This document shows, in pieces, positions 9,479-17,073 of a stretch of 64,000 nt of DNA. The notes under the pieces were generated by a model, which made no database searches, was not told the origin of the DNA, and saw only the letters and a program-made list of their open reading frames with translations. This stretch comes from Azospirillum thermophilum (GTDB lineage Bacteria > Pseudomonadota > Alphaproteobacteria > Azospirillales > Azospirillaceae), in NCBI RefSeq assembly GCF_003130795.1, contig NZ_CP029352.1, forward strand, positions 722,001 through 786,000, read 5' to 3'. The position numbers and the translations under genes are program-made. Positions within the stretch are counted from its first letter, which is position 1. The number at the start of each line of letters is the position of its first letter.

Positions 9479-9964
9479 TTACGACACCAGCCGCCACGTG
9501 CCGTCGTTCTGGCGGCAGGCGGTGCCGCGGGCGACCTGGCGCTCGCCACTGACCGTGATGGTATGGGTGTAGTCGCGGCAGGTCTGGCCCGACTGGCTCT
9601 CGTAGGTGCGGGTCGGCTGGATGACGCCGCTGTTGTTGCTCTGCGGATTGTTCCAGGTGATGGTCTGGTTGTTGGTGACCGCCTGTTCCTCCGCCGTCTC
9701 CGCGCGCTGGCGGTCGTCGCCGGTGAAGCGGCGGCCGAGTTCGCGGCCGGCATAGGCGCCGACCAGGGTGCCGACCGCGGTGGTGATCAGCTTGCCGGTG
9801 CCGCCGCCGAAGCGCGATCCGACGAGGCCGCCCGCCACGGCGCCGCCGAGCGTGCCGACGGTCTCGCCGGTGCTCATGTTGCTGGTCTGGCAGGCGCCGA
9901 GCGACAGCGACAGGACAAGCACCGCGCAGGCCGCCTTGCTGCGGCCGGTCTTCAGGATGGACAT
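9479..9964 (-). CDS. Glycine-zipper outer-membrane lipoprotein (17 kDa surface-antigen type)
   Basis: A 161-aa protein with a lipoprotein signal peptide ending in the lipobox LSLGAC (Cys25). A Gly-rich two-pass zipper follows (GTLGGAVAGGLVGSRFGGGT to GAYAGRELGRRF, about residues 36-80), and then a C-terminal domain of the rickettsial 17-kDa surface-antigen/RT0821 type (CRDYTHTITVSGERQVARGTA). Family members sit in the outer membrane; function is poorly known. It is divergent from the small glycine-zipper lipoprotein gene at 10137; the 172-bp gap between them should hold both promoters. Confidence 0.85.
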   Translation of the reverse strand: MSILKTGRSKAACAVLVLSLSLGACQTSNMSTGETVGTLGGAVAGGLVGSRFGGGTGKLITTAVGTLVGAYAGRELGRRFTGDDRQRAETAEEQAVTNNQTITWNNPQSNNSGVIQPTRTYESQSGQTCRDYTHTITVSGERQVARGTACRQNDGTWRLVS

Positions 9965-10136
9965 TGAAACCTCCCTTCGTCCTGGTCCCTTCGGTCAAGG
10001 TCCGCAGGGAAGAACCGCAAAGCTTGGCCGTTGGTTCCTGGGCCTGATCCGTCCGGATGACCACTCCGTCGAAGGGAAGCAAAAGCCCCCTTCGCGTGTT
10101 TAGGAGATGAGCGAACGCCTGAAGGAGGGTTTGACG

Positions 10137-10316
10137 ATGTCTCGTTTGCGTCTGATCGGAGCCGTTTTTGCGCTTCTCTCGCTGGCCGCCTGCTCCACCG
10201 GCGGCGTGGTCGGCGGTGCGGCCGGCGCGGCCGGCGGCTACGCCGTCGACGGCAAGCGCGGTGCGGTCATCGGCGGTCTGGGCGGTGCCGCCCTCGGCCA
10301 CGCGCTGGACAACTGA
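10137..10316 (+). CDS. Small glycine-zipper lipoprotein
   Basis: A 59-aa precursor with signal peptide MSRLRLIGAVFALLSLAAC; the Cys is the lipidation site. The mature part (about 40 residues) is a glycine zipper (GGVVGGAAGAAGGYAVDGKR then GAVIGGLGGAALGHALDN), probably inserted in a membrane. The start at 10137 is chosen because GGAGGG lies 10 bp upstream and the signal peptide starts there; a longer in-frame start at 10107 lacks this. It is related in design to the divergent 161-aa lipoprotein, so they may share a regulator. Function unknown. Confidence 0.75.
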   Translation: MSRLRLIGAVFALLSLAACSTGGVVGGAAGAAGGYAVDGKRGAVIGGLGGAALGHALDN

Positions 10317-10341
10317 GCGGGAGACGCGGGGAGAGGCGGAC

Positions 10342-11364
10342 TCAGCCGCGCTGCGGCTCGTGCGTGGTGACGCGCGGGCCGTTGGCGAAGACGGACAGCG
10401 CATCGTGCAGATCCGGCAGGACGCGCTCCACAGCCGCCTCTCCTTCGCGGATGCAGTCGTCGGCCCGGTCGAATTCGGTCAGGCCGATGTGGCCCAGCCG
10501 CGGCGTGATGTGGACGTCGGGCGGCTCCCCGGCCAGCCGCGACCGGGTGATGCGGTCGGTGACGATGCCGAGCGAGGAGACCATGACGCCGAACAGGCTC
10601 GGCCCCTCGTAGTCGCGGCGGAAGATGCGGCGGGCCAGCGCGCCGATCCCGGTCGGGGCCTGGATCTCCGGCGACCGTTCCTCCAGCAGCTTCAGCAGAT
10701 CGAATCCGGCGGCGGTGGCGACCGTCGATCCCGGTTTGCGCGCCTTGCCAAGGATGTCGGAGGCCAGATTGACCGCGATCACCATCTGCGCGCCGAGCGC
10801 CCGGCAGGCCGAGACCGGCACCGGATTGACCAGGGCGCCGTCCACCATCCAGCGGCCGTCCACCGCCGCCGGCGGAAACACCCCCGGCAGCGAGATCGAG
10901 GCGCGCATCGCGGCCACGAGGTCGCCGTCCTGCAGCCAGACCTCGTGCCCGGTGACCAGATCGGTGGCGATGGCGGCGTAGGGGACGGGAAGCTCTTCGA
11001 TCCTCAGGTCGCCCAGGTGGTGCCGCATCTCGGCCATCAGCCTCTCGCCGCCGATCAGCCCGCCCCCCTGGCGCAGCCGCAGGTCCAGATAGCCGACGAT
11101 CTTCATCCGGGTCAGGCCCCGTGCCCAGGCCTCCAGCGTGTCCAGCTTGCCGGCGAGATGGACGCCGCCGACCAGCGCGCCGACCGAGCTGCCGCAGATG
11201 ATGTCGGGTTCGATCCCGCAGCGCTTCAGTGCGCGCAGCACGCCGATGTGGGCCCAGCCCCGGGCGACGCCGCTGCCGAGCGCCAGCCCGATCCGCGGCC
11301 GGTTCCGGCCGCCGCCGTTTCCGCCCGGGTTGCTTCCGCCCACGCCGTTTCCGAACAGGCCCAT
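10342..11364 (-). CDS. Patatin-like phospholipase (RssA/NTE type)
   Basis: A 340-aa protein with the patatin fold: oxyanion loop GSGVARGWAHIGVL near residue 30, nucleophile elbow GSSVGA (Ser in GxSxG) near residue 60 and the catalytic Asp in MVDGALVNPVP, giving a Ser-Asp dyad. These enzymes hydrolyse acyl esters of membrane lipids; the true substrate is unknown. The N-terminal about 20 residues are Gly/Asn-rich. The start at MGLFGNG is supported by GGAG a few bases upstream. It converges with the small lipoprotein gene. Confidence 0.9.
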   Translation of the reverse strand: MGLFGNGVGGSNPGGNGGGRNRPRIGLALGSGVARGWAHIGVLRALKRCGIEPDIICGSSVGALVGGVHLAGKLDTLEAWARGLTRMKIVGYLDLRLRQGGGLIGGERLMAEMRHHLGDLRIEELPVPYAAIATDLVTGHEVWLQDGDLVAAMRASISLPGVFPPAAVDGRWMVDGALVNPVPVSACRALGAQMVIAVNLASDILGKARKPGSTVATAAGFDLLKLLEERSPEIQAPTGIGALARRIFRRDYEGPSLFGVMVSSLGIVTDRITRSRLAGEPPDVHITPRLGHIGLTEFDRADDCIREGEAAVERVLPDLHDALSVFANGPRVTTHEPQRG

Positions 11365-11460
11365 GTGCCGCTCCGCAAGCTGGGATCGCTGCGCCAACTG
11401 ACCATCCTATGGTCGGGACCGGTTAACGAAGGCTGGATGCCGCGGTCGGAAGTGCCGGCG

Positions 11461-11769
11461 TCAGATCAGTTCGCCCTGCCTCTCGTCCACCGCCGTGGCG
11501 CCGGCAGCCTGGGACGGCCCGCAAAGCAGCACGTCGCGCCCGCTTCCGGTCAGGCGGCAGACCAGCCAGTCGGGCTTCAGCGGGTTGTCGAACCAGCGCT
11601 CCGCCCAGCCGGCCTTCAGGCAGGACTCGATGGTCTGCTTCTTCACCCGCTGGCCGTGCTCGTCGAACAGGGGGAGCTTCCCGCCGGGCTGGTCGAGGCC
11701 CCGGCTGAGCCAGGCCCGTTGCTGGGCCGTCGGCGAGCGGCGGGAGCCTGGTCGGCGCGGTGCGGCCAT
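11461..11769 (-). CDS. Hypothetical protein, possible winged-helix
   Basis: Not firmly recognised. A 102-aa basic N-terminus (MAAPRRPGSRRSPTAQQRAW) followed by VKKQTIESCLKAGWAERWFD and PDWLVCRLTGSGRDVL, which reads like the recognition helix and wing of a small winged-helix protein. The start was chosen over the longer frame because GAGGTG directly precedes this ATG, and the longer version would overlap the cutA leader. No partner gene is visible. DNA binding is an inference only. Confidence 0.6.
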   Translation of the reverse strand: MAAPRRPGSRRSPTAQQRAWLSRGLDQPGGKLPLFDEHGQRVKKQTIESCLKAGWAERWFDNPLKPDWLVCRLTGSGRDVLLCGPSQAAGATAVDERQGELI

Positions 11770-11887
11770 GTTCACCTCGGCAGGCGTGACGGATCGGGTG
11801 GTGCCCGGGACGGGCTGTGGCAATGTTGGGGCACTATAGGCGAAACCATCCGCCCGATGCACCGTGAACAAGAGGGAACCGGAAGCC

Positions 11888-12229
11888 ATGGAAGACAGCG
11901 ATACCGCCGCGGACGAGCCCGTCGTCCTCGCCTACATCACCGCCGGCTCGCGGGAGGAGGCCCTGCGCATCGGCCGCGCCCTGGTGGAGGAGCGGCTGGC
12001 GGCCTGCGCGAACATCCTGGACGGCATGACCTCGGTCTATCGCTGGAAGGGGGTGGTGGAGCAGGCCGACGAGGCGGTGCTGATCGCCAAGACGCGGCGC
12101 TCGCTGTTCGACCGTCTGGCGGCCCGGGTGCGCGACCTGCACAGCTATGACGTGCCCTGCGTCATCGAGCTGCCGGTGGAGCGGGGCGACCCCGGCTATC
12201 TCGGGTGGCTGCGCGAGGCGACCGCCTGA
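11888..12229 (+). CDS. cutA: Divalent cation tolerance protein CutA
   Basis: A 113-aa CutA1-family protein, with VVLAYITAGSREEALRIGRA, EERLAACANI, YRWKGVVEQADEAVLIAKTR and SYDVPCVIELPV all in the usual order. CutA forms very stable PII-like trimers; E. coli mutants have altered copper tolerance but the molecular role is unsettled. The ATG at 11888 follows GAGGGAACCGGAAG; a GTG at 11864 in the same frame is possible but less well placed. It is divergent from the gene at 11461-11769 and is followed 100 bp later by an MFS gene in the same direction. Confidence 0.93.
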   Translation: MEDSDTAADEPVVLAYITAGSREEALRIGRALVEERLAACANILDGMTSVYRWKGVVEQADEAVLIAKTRRSLFDRLAARVRDLHSYDVPCVIELPVERGDPGYLGWLREATA

Positions 12230-12328
12230 GTCGCCGCGCCGCATGCCCGCCATGCCGGTGGCGCAGTGGACCCGTTCCGGTTCGCGTGAGAGTTTCATGG
12301 GGCAATCATCCAGAGTCGGAGAGGTTCG

Positions 12329-13534
12329 ATGAACGACACATCAGCCCGGCTGTCGGTCGGCTTCTCGTGGATCGGCCACTCGCTGATGCACATCGTCTCC
12401 GCTCTCTACCTGACGGTGGTGCTGGCGCTCGAGAGGGAGTGGCGGATCTCCTACGACGACCTGATCCGGCTGTGGACCCTCGGGGCGCTGCTGATCGGTC
12501 TCGGCGCGCCGCTCGCCGGCTGGCTGGGCGACCGCTGGGGCTCCGCCCGGATGATGGCGGTCTTCTTCCTGATGACGGGGGCCGGGTCGGTCGCCGCCGG
12601 CCTTGCCGACGGCCCGTCGGCCCTGATGATCGCGCTGGCGGTGCTGGGGCTGGGGGCGTCGATCTACCACCCGGTCGGCATGGCCTGGATCGTCTCGAAC
12701 GCGGCGAACCGCGGCAAGGCGATGGCATGGCTCGGCCTGTTCGGCACCTTCGGCGTGGCGACGGCCGCGGTGGTGGCCGGCACCCTGATCGAGCTGTGGA
12801 GCTGGCGGGCCGCCTTCATCCTGCCCGGGGCGATCTGCCTCGTGCTGGGATTCGTGCTGGCCGTCCTCATCTCCGCCGGGATCGTGCGGGAGCGGCACGG
12901 CGATGCCAAGCCGCAGCCGGCGCCGTCGCGCGGCGACGTGGTGCGGGCCTTCATCGTTCTGTCGGTGACGATGGTCTGCGCGGGCATCATGTTCAACGCC
13001 ATGCAGGTGGTGCTGCCCAAGCTGTTCGACGCCCGCCTCGGCCAACTGCTGGGCGGCAGCACGCTCGGCGTCGGCGGGCTGGTGACGCTGGTCTATCTGG
13101 TGGCGGCGCTGCCGCAGTTCATCGGCGGATCGCTGGCGGAGCGCTACTCGCTGAAGCGGCTCTACACCCTCTGCCTGTTCATCCAGACGCCGATGATGGC
13201 GGCGGTCGCCGTGCTGGCCGACCTGCCGCTGGTCGCCGCCGCGGCGCTGGTGGTCATCGCATCCCAGACGCAGATCCCGGCGGAGAACCTGCTTCTCGCC
13301 CGCTACACCCCGGGCAAGCATCGCGGGCTCGCCTATGGTGCCAAGTACATCCTGTCCTTCGGTGCCGGACCGCTGGCCGTCCAACTCGTCGCCATGGTCT
13401 ATGAGCGGACCGGCGACTTCACCGTGCTCTACCTGATCCTGGCCCTGCTGGCCGCCGTGGCCTTCCTGGCGGCTCTTCTGCTGCCGGACGACCGCAAGCC
13501 GGCGCCGGTGGTGGCGCCCGCCCCCGCCGAATAG
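12329..13534 (+). CDS. MFS transporter
   Basis: A 401-aa protein with about 12 hydrophobic segments and MFS motif A-like sequence GWLGDRWGSARMM between segments 2 and 3, plus HPVGMAWIVSNAANRGKAM after segment 4. A repeat of motif A-like residues (GGSLAERYSLKRLYT) lies in the second half. The substrate cannot be told from sequence. GGAGAGG lies 6 bp before the start. The C-terminal tail is Pro/Ala-rich. It converges with the SPOR lipoprotein gene, 7 bp apart. Confidence 0.88.
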   Translation: MNDTSARLSVGFSWIGHSLMHIVSALYLTVVLALEREWRISYDDLIRLWTLGALLIGLGAPLAGWLGDRWGSARMMAVFFLMTGAGSVAAGLADGPSALMIALAVLGLGASIYHPVGMAWIVSNAANRGKAMAWLGLFGTFGVATAAVVAGTLIELWSWRAAFILPGAICLVLGFVLAVLISAGIVRERHGDAKPQPAPSRGDVVRAFIVLSVTMVCAGIMFNAMQVVLPKLFDARLGQLLGGSTLGVGGLVTLVYLVAALPQFIGGSLAERYSLKRLYTLCLFIQTPMMAAVAVLADLPLVAAAALVVIASQTQIPAENLLLARYTPGKHRGLAYGAKYILSFGAGPLAVQLVAMVYERTGDFTVLYLILALLAAVAFLAALLLPDDRKPAPVVAPAPAE

Positions 13535-13541
13535 GCGGCGG

Positions 13542-14327
13542 TCACATCCGGCCGGGGTGCTCCTCCGGCAGCGCCGCCACCGCCAGATCGCTGTCGCCGC
13601 CGCCGCTCCAGGGCAGGAGCCAGATCCCCTTCAACCCGGCGGCACGGGCGACCGCCACCTGTTTCAGCGCCTCGGCCTTCGCAGCCGGCTGCAGCACCAC
13701 GCGATGGAAGGTCCGGCCGCGCACCGCCGCCTGGACGATGCGGGCCTCCACCGGGTGAAAGCGGCTTTGCAGAAGCCTGTCCCGCTGGACCTCCGCCTGT
13801 TCCCGCCGGATGAAGCTGCCGACCACGACGAGGAAACGCTTGTCGTCCGCCGGGGCGGATGCGGCCGTGATCCCCCGCCGTTCGGGCAAAGGCGGCGGCA
13901 CGGGGAGCGCGGACTGTTGTTCCAGGGTGTCCGGCGGTGTTGCCGTGGGCTTCACCGCAGGCAGTGGGACCGGGCCGGGGGCGGCGACCGCATCGCTCAG
14001 CGTCCCGGCCGATGCGTCGGCAACCTGGATCCTGGCGTCGGCGGGCTGACCGGGCGGAACGGTCTGAACCTCCCGCATCAGCTCGGCCAGCAGCGGCGTC
14101 GGCGGGGCGTCCCGGCAGACGGCGCCCTCGCGCAGCAGGTTCATCATGGCGCAGTCACGGTCGGCCGCCAGCGAGAGGAGATGGTCGGTGCTGGTCTTCT
14201 CCGTCCGCAGATAGAGCACCGCATCGACGTAGAAGGATGCCACCGATACCCCGACCGGCACCCCGGCGCATCCGCCGAGCCCGACGGCCGCCAGCGCCGC
14301 GACGCTCACCGCCAACCCGCATCGCAT
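13542..14327 (-). CDS. Lipoprotein with C-terminal SPOR-like domain
   Basis: A 261-aa protein starting MRCGLAVSVAALAAVGLGGC, a lipoprotein signal with Cys20 as lipidation site. The middle (about 90-160) is a Pro/Ala linker. The C-terminal about 75 residues (FLVVVGSFIRREQAEVQRDR onward, ending LKGIWLLPWSG) match the SPOR pattern, which binds denuded peptidoglycan at division septa. The start was chosen for the GGAGG site and the signal peptide. The family role suggests envelope or cell-division function; that is inference. Confidence 0.75.
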   Translation of the reverse strand: MRCGLAVSVAALAAVGLGGCAGVPVGVSVASFYVDAVLYLRTEKTSTDHLLSLAADRDCAMMNLLREGAVCRDAPPTPLLAELMREVQTVPPGQPADARIQVADASAGTLSDAVAAPGPVPLPAVKPTATPPDTLEQQSALPVPPPLPERRGITAASAPADDKRFLVVVGSFIRREQAEVQRDRLLQSRFHPVEARIVQAAVRGRTFHRVVLQPAAKAEALKQVAVARAAGLKGIWLLPWSGGGDSDLAVAALPEEHPGRM

Positions 14328-14473
14328 GAGCGCCTCCGCCAGATCGTGGGGGTTCCGTCCGGCAGAGTCACAGCCTGTTGTAGGGCAAGTCAACGAACGC
14401 GGGTGGATGGCCTACCTTTGCCACAACCGTTCGCAGGAGGCAGTATCCGCAAGAGAGCAAGGGGTGTGACGGC

Positions 14474-14776
14474 CTATCGCCTCCGCTCGCGGATGCGGGC
14501 ATGGCCGTCGGTGAACTCCGGCGGCTTCCGCTTCACCCATCGGATGAAGGCGGCGATCTCCGGATGGCCGCGCAAGGCCTCCACGGTGCTGTAGTGGTCG
14601 CGAAGCTGCTGCTCGCTCAGCACCGCATGGATTTTGCCATGGCAGATCCGGTGCATCGTCACCGTCTCGCGCCCGCCATAGGTCCGGGGGACGAGGTGGT
14701 GTTCATTGACGCTGGCGCCCGGGACGAGCGGGCGGCCGCAGAGCGGGCAGGGCGGGGACGGATCGGAAGCGGGCAT
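14474..14776 (-). CDS. HNH endonuclease-like protein
   Basis: A 100-aa protein with a CPLCGRPL zinc knuckle, an HH core (VNEHHLVPRTYGG) and the second half RICHGKIHAVL, giving the HNH/beta-beta-alpha-metal nuclease pattern with paired Cys. The tail is basic (RWVKRKPPEFTDGHARIRER). Stand-alone HNH proteins of this size are common in alphaproteobacterial chromosomes and their targets are usually unknown. There is no phage context here. Confidence 0.75.
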   Translation of the reverse strand: MPASDPSPPCPLCGRPLVPGASVNEHHLVPRTYGGRETVTMHRICHGKIHAVLSEQQLRDHYSTVEALRGHPEIAAFIRWVKRKPPEFTDGHARIRERRR

Positions 14777-14870
14777 GGACGGCGGACTGCTGGCGGGGCG
14801 CGTTCGTCAGGGACGGTGGTCGATATGGGGGACGGCCCTGCCGATCCCCAGCCCTGGTCGCCGACATGGA

Positions 14871-14903
14871 AACGGGGGAGCCGCGCGAGTCGGCTCCCCC
14901 GTT
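14871..14903 (-). terminator. Hairpin terminator downstream of carA
   Basis: AACGGGGGAGCCG (14871-14883) pairs with CGGCTCCCCCGTT (14891-14903) around a short loop, 29 bp past the carA stop on the minus strand. The T run on that strand is short (GTTTCC), so it is a GC-heavy hairpin with a weak U tract. Confidence 0.6.
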
Positions 14904-14931
14904 CCGTCCTCAAGCCGCTGGAGGATGAGGC

Positions 14932-16100
14932 TCAGGCGGCCTTGCCCTTCATCAGCTCGACGAAACGGTCGAACAGATAGTGGCTGTCCTGCGGACCGGG
15001 CGAGGCTTCCGGATGGTACTGGACCGAGAAGACCGGCTTGCCCTTCAGGCGGATGCCCTCGTTGGTGCCGTCGAACAGGCTGACGTGGGTCACCTCGGCG
15101 TCGGCCGGCAGCGTCTCCGGCACCACGACGAAGCCGTGGTTCTGGCTGGTGATCTCCACCTTGCCGGTGGCGAGGTCCTTCACCGGGTGGTTCGCGCCGC
15201 GGTGCCCCAGGGGCATCTTGGTGGTCTTGGCGCCGAGCGCCAGCGACAGCATCTGGTGCCCCAGGCAGATGCCGAACATCGGCACGCCGGTGTCGAGCAG
15301 CCCCTTGATCGTCGGGACGGCGTACTCGCCGGTGGCGGCGGGGTCGCCGGGGCCGTTCGACAGGAAGACGCCGTCCGGCTTGTGCCGCATCACGTCCTCG
15401 ACCGTCGCGGTGCCGGGAACCACGGTCACCTTGCAGCCCGCCGCGGCGAGGCAGCGCAGGATGTTGCGCTTGGCGCCGAAATCCATCGCCACGACGTGGA
15501 ACTGCGGGCTCTCCTGCGTGCCGTAGCCCTTGCCCAGCTCCCAGGCGCTCTCCGACCAGCTGTAGGTCTGGCGGCAGGAAACCTCCTTGGCGAGGTCCAT
15601 GCCTTCCAGCCCCGGCCAGCCCTTGGCCTTGGCGACCAGCGCGTCGATGTCGAACTTGCCGTCCGGCGCATGGGCGACGACGCCGTTGGGCGCGCCCAGG
15701 TCGCGGATGCGGCGGGTCAGCCGCCGGTATCGACGCCGGCCAGTCCGATCAGGCCGTAGCTCTTCAGCCACTCGTCGAGGTGGCGGGGAGGAGCGCCAGT
15801 TGGACGGGTCGGTGATGTCGGCGCGCAGGATGAGGCCGCGCGCCGCCGGGTCACCGTCTCGATGTCCTCAATGTTGGTGCCGGTATTGCCGATGTGGGGG
15901 AAGGTGAAGGTGATGATCTGGCCGGCGTAGCTCGGGTCGGTCAGGATCTCCTGGTAGCCGGTCATGGAGGTGTTGAAGCACACCTCGCCCACCGAATCGC
16001 CGATCGCTCCGATCCCTCGGCCGCGGAACACCGTGCCATCGGCAAGGACCAGCACACCGGTGTGGACGGCATCATCAGCGAGGGGAGTCGATTGAGACAT
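14932..16100 (-). pseudogene. carA: Carbamoyl-phosphate synthase small subunit, frame disrupted (possibly by sequencing error)
   Basis: Encodes glutaminase subunit CarA, which supplies ammonia to CarB for arginine and pyrimidine synthesis. The N-terminal half starts MSQSTPLADDAVHTGVLVLA; the C-terminal class-I amidotransferase has the nucleophile Cys in GICLGHQM and the His/Glu pair in QYHPEASPG. Compared with the expected protein, three one-base changes lie in G runs on the plus strand: one G missing at 15848-15850, one extra at 15785-15788, one missing at 15726-15727. The net result is a stop near 15717 and a second frame from about 15771 to 14932. Protein similarity is excellent on both sides and within the shifted 60-bp stretch. 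carA is normally needed for prototrophy, so assembly error is the leading explanation. carB is not in the window. Confidence 0.9.
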
Positions 16101-16480
16101 GGGTGGGGAACCTTCCCGATAACCGCGGCCGGCGACGGATCATGACCAAGTCATGACGGGGCGGCGGAACGGCGACGGCCATGCGTCCCGCCGGGCGCGC
16201 ACGCAGAACCGCTCGGCTCCGGAACCCCGTCCGTGGAACGGGCGGCGGGCGGATCGAGTGGGCGGTTCGGGTGGACCGGTGTTTCTATATGACGATTGGA
16301 TGGAGGATTTCCAGAAATTGCTTCACCGGACCGCCCCGTTTCCGGCGATGGGCTGGGCCGCGCCCGTGCATGTGCATTTGCCGTGGAAATCCGAGGCCAT
16401 TTCCGGAATATTCCGCTTTTCCGTTTCCGGAAACACGGCCGGAGTTACAGGACGGCCGGACCACACGAAGGACTGAGACG
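16101..16480. promoter_or_regulatory. Divergent intergenic region carA / yqeY
   Basis: 380 bp without a gene between divergent carA and yqeY; both promoters should lie here. Visible structure: TTTCCGGAATATTCCG (about 16399-16414) and TTTCCGGAAA near 16426-16435, giving two overlapping TTCCGGAA-type palindromes that could be an operator. No tandem -35/-10 pair is convincing. Confidence 0.35.
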
Positions 16481-16942
16481 ATGCTGCGCCAGCAATTCAA
16501 CGACGCCCTGAAGGAGGCGATGCGCGCCAAGGACCAGCGCGCTGTGTCCACCATCCGGATGATCCTGGCGGCGCTGAAGGACAAGGACATCGCGGCCCGC
16601 CCGCAGGGCGTGGCCGACGGCATCGACGACGCATCCATCCTGTCGATGCTGCAGGGCCTGGTGAAGCAGCGCAACGAGTCGGCGGCGCTCTATGAACAGG
16701 GGGGCCGCCCCGAACTGGCCCAGCAGGAGCGCGAAGAGATCACGGTGATCGAGCGTTTCCTGCCCAAGCAGATGAGCGAGGAGGAGGCGAAGGCCGCCAT
16801 CTCCGCCGTGGTCGGCGAGATCGGGGCGACCAGCATCAAGGACATGGGCAAGGTGATGGCGGAGCTGAAGGCCCGCTACGCCGGACAGATGGACTTCTCC
16901 AAGGCCGGGCCGCTGGTCAAAGCGCAGCTCTCCGGCGGCTGA
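16481..16942 (+). CDS. GatB/YqeY domain protein
   Basis: A 153-aa protein starting MLRQQFNDALKEAMRAKDQR, the typical YqeY opening, with ERFLPKQMSEEEAKAAISAV and IKDMGKVMAELKARYAGQMD in the C-terminal three-helix domain shared with the tail of GatB and GatE. It probably binds tRNA but its role is not established. The start is set at 16481 by the family N-terminus, not the longer open frame upstream. It precedes dnaG in the same direction, as in many alphaproteobacteria. Confidence 0.92.
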   Translation: MLRQQFNDALKEAMRAKDQRAVSTIRMILAALKDKDIAARPQGVADGIDDASILSMLQGLVKQRNESAALYEQGGRPELAQQEREEITVIERFLPKQMSEEEAKAAISAVVGEIGATSIKDMGKVMAELKARYAGQMDFSKAGPLVKAQLSGG

Positions 16943-16979
16943 GGCGGTATGGCGGTCGCTGCCGGCCGCATCCCCGAAA

Positions 16980-17021
16980 GGGTCTAGACCCATCGCGAGC
17001 CGGACCGTTGCTGCGGTCCGG
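16980..17021 (+). other. 12-bp palindrome and hairpin between yqeY and dnaG
   Basis: GGGTCTAGACCC (16980-16991) is a perfect palindrome. Eight bases later CCGGACC (17000-17006) pairs with GGTCCGG (17015-17021) around GTTGCTGC. There is no U run after it, so it is not a standard terminator; it could slow transcription into dnaG or be an operator. Confidence 0.4.
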
Positions 17022-17073
17022 CGCGTTCTGCTGTAGGGTTCCCCTGATCCTCCCACGTCGGTGACGTCTGCCC

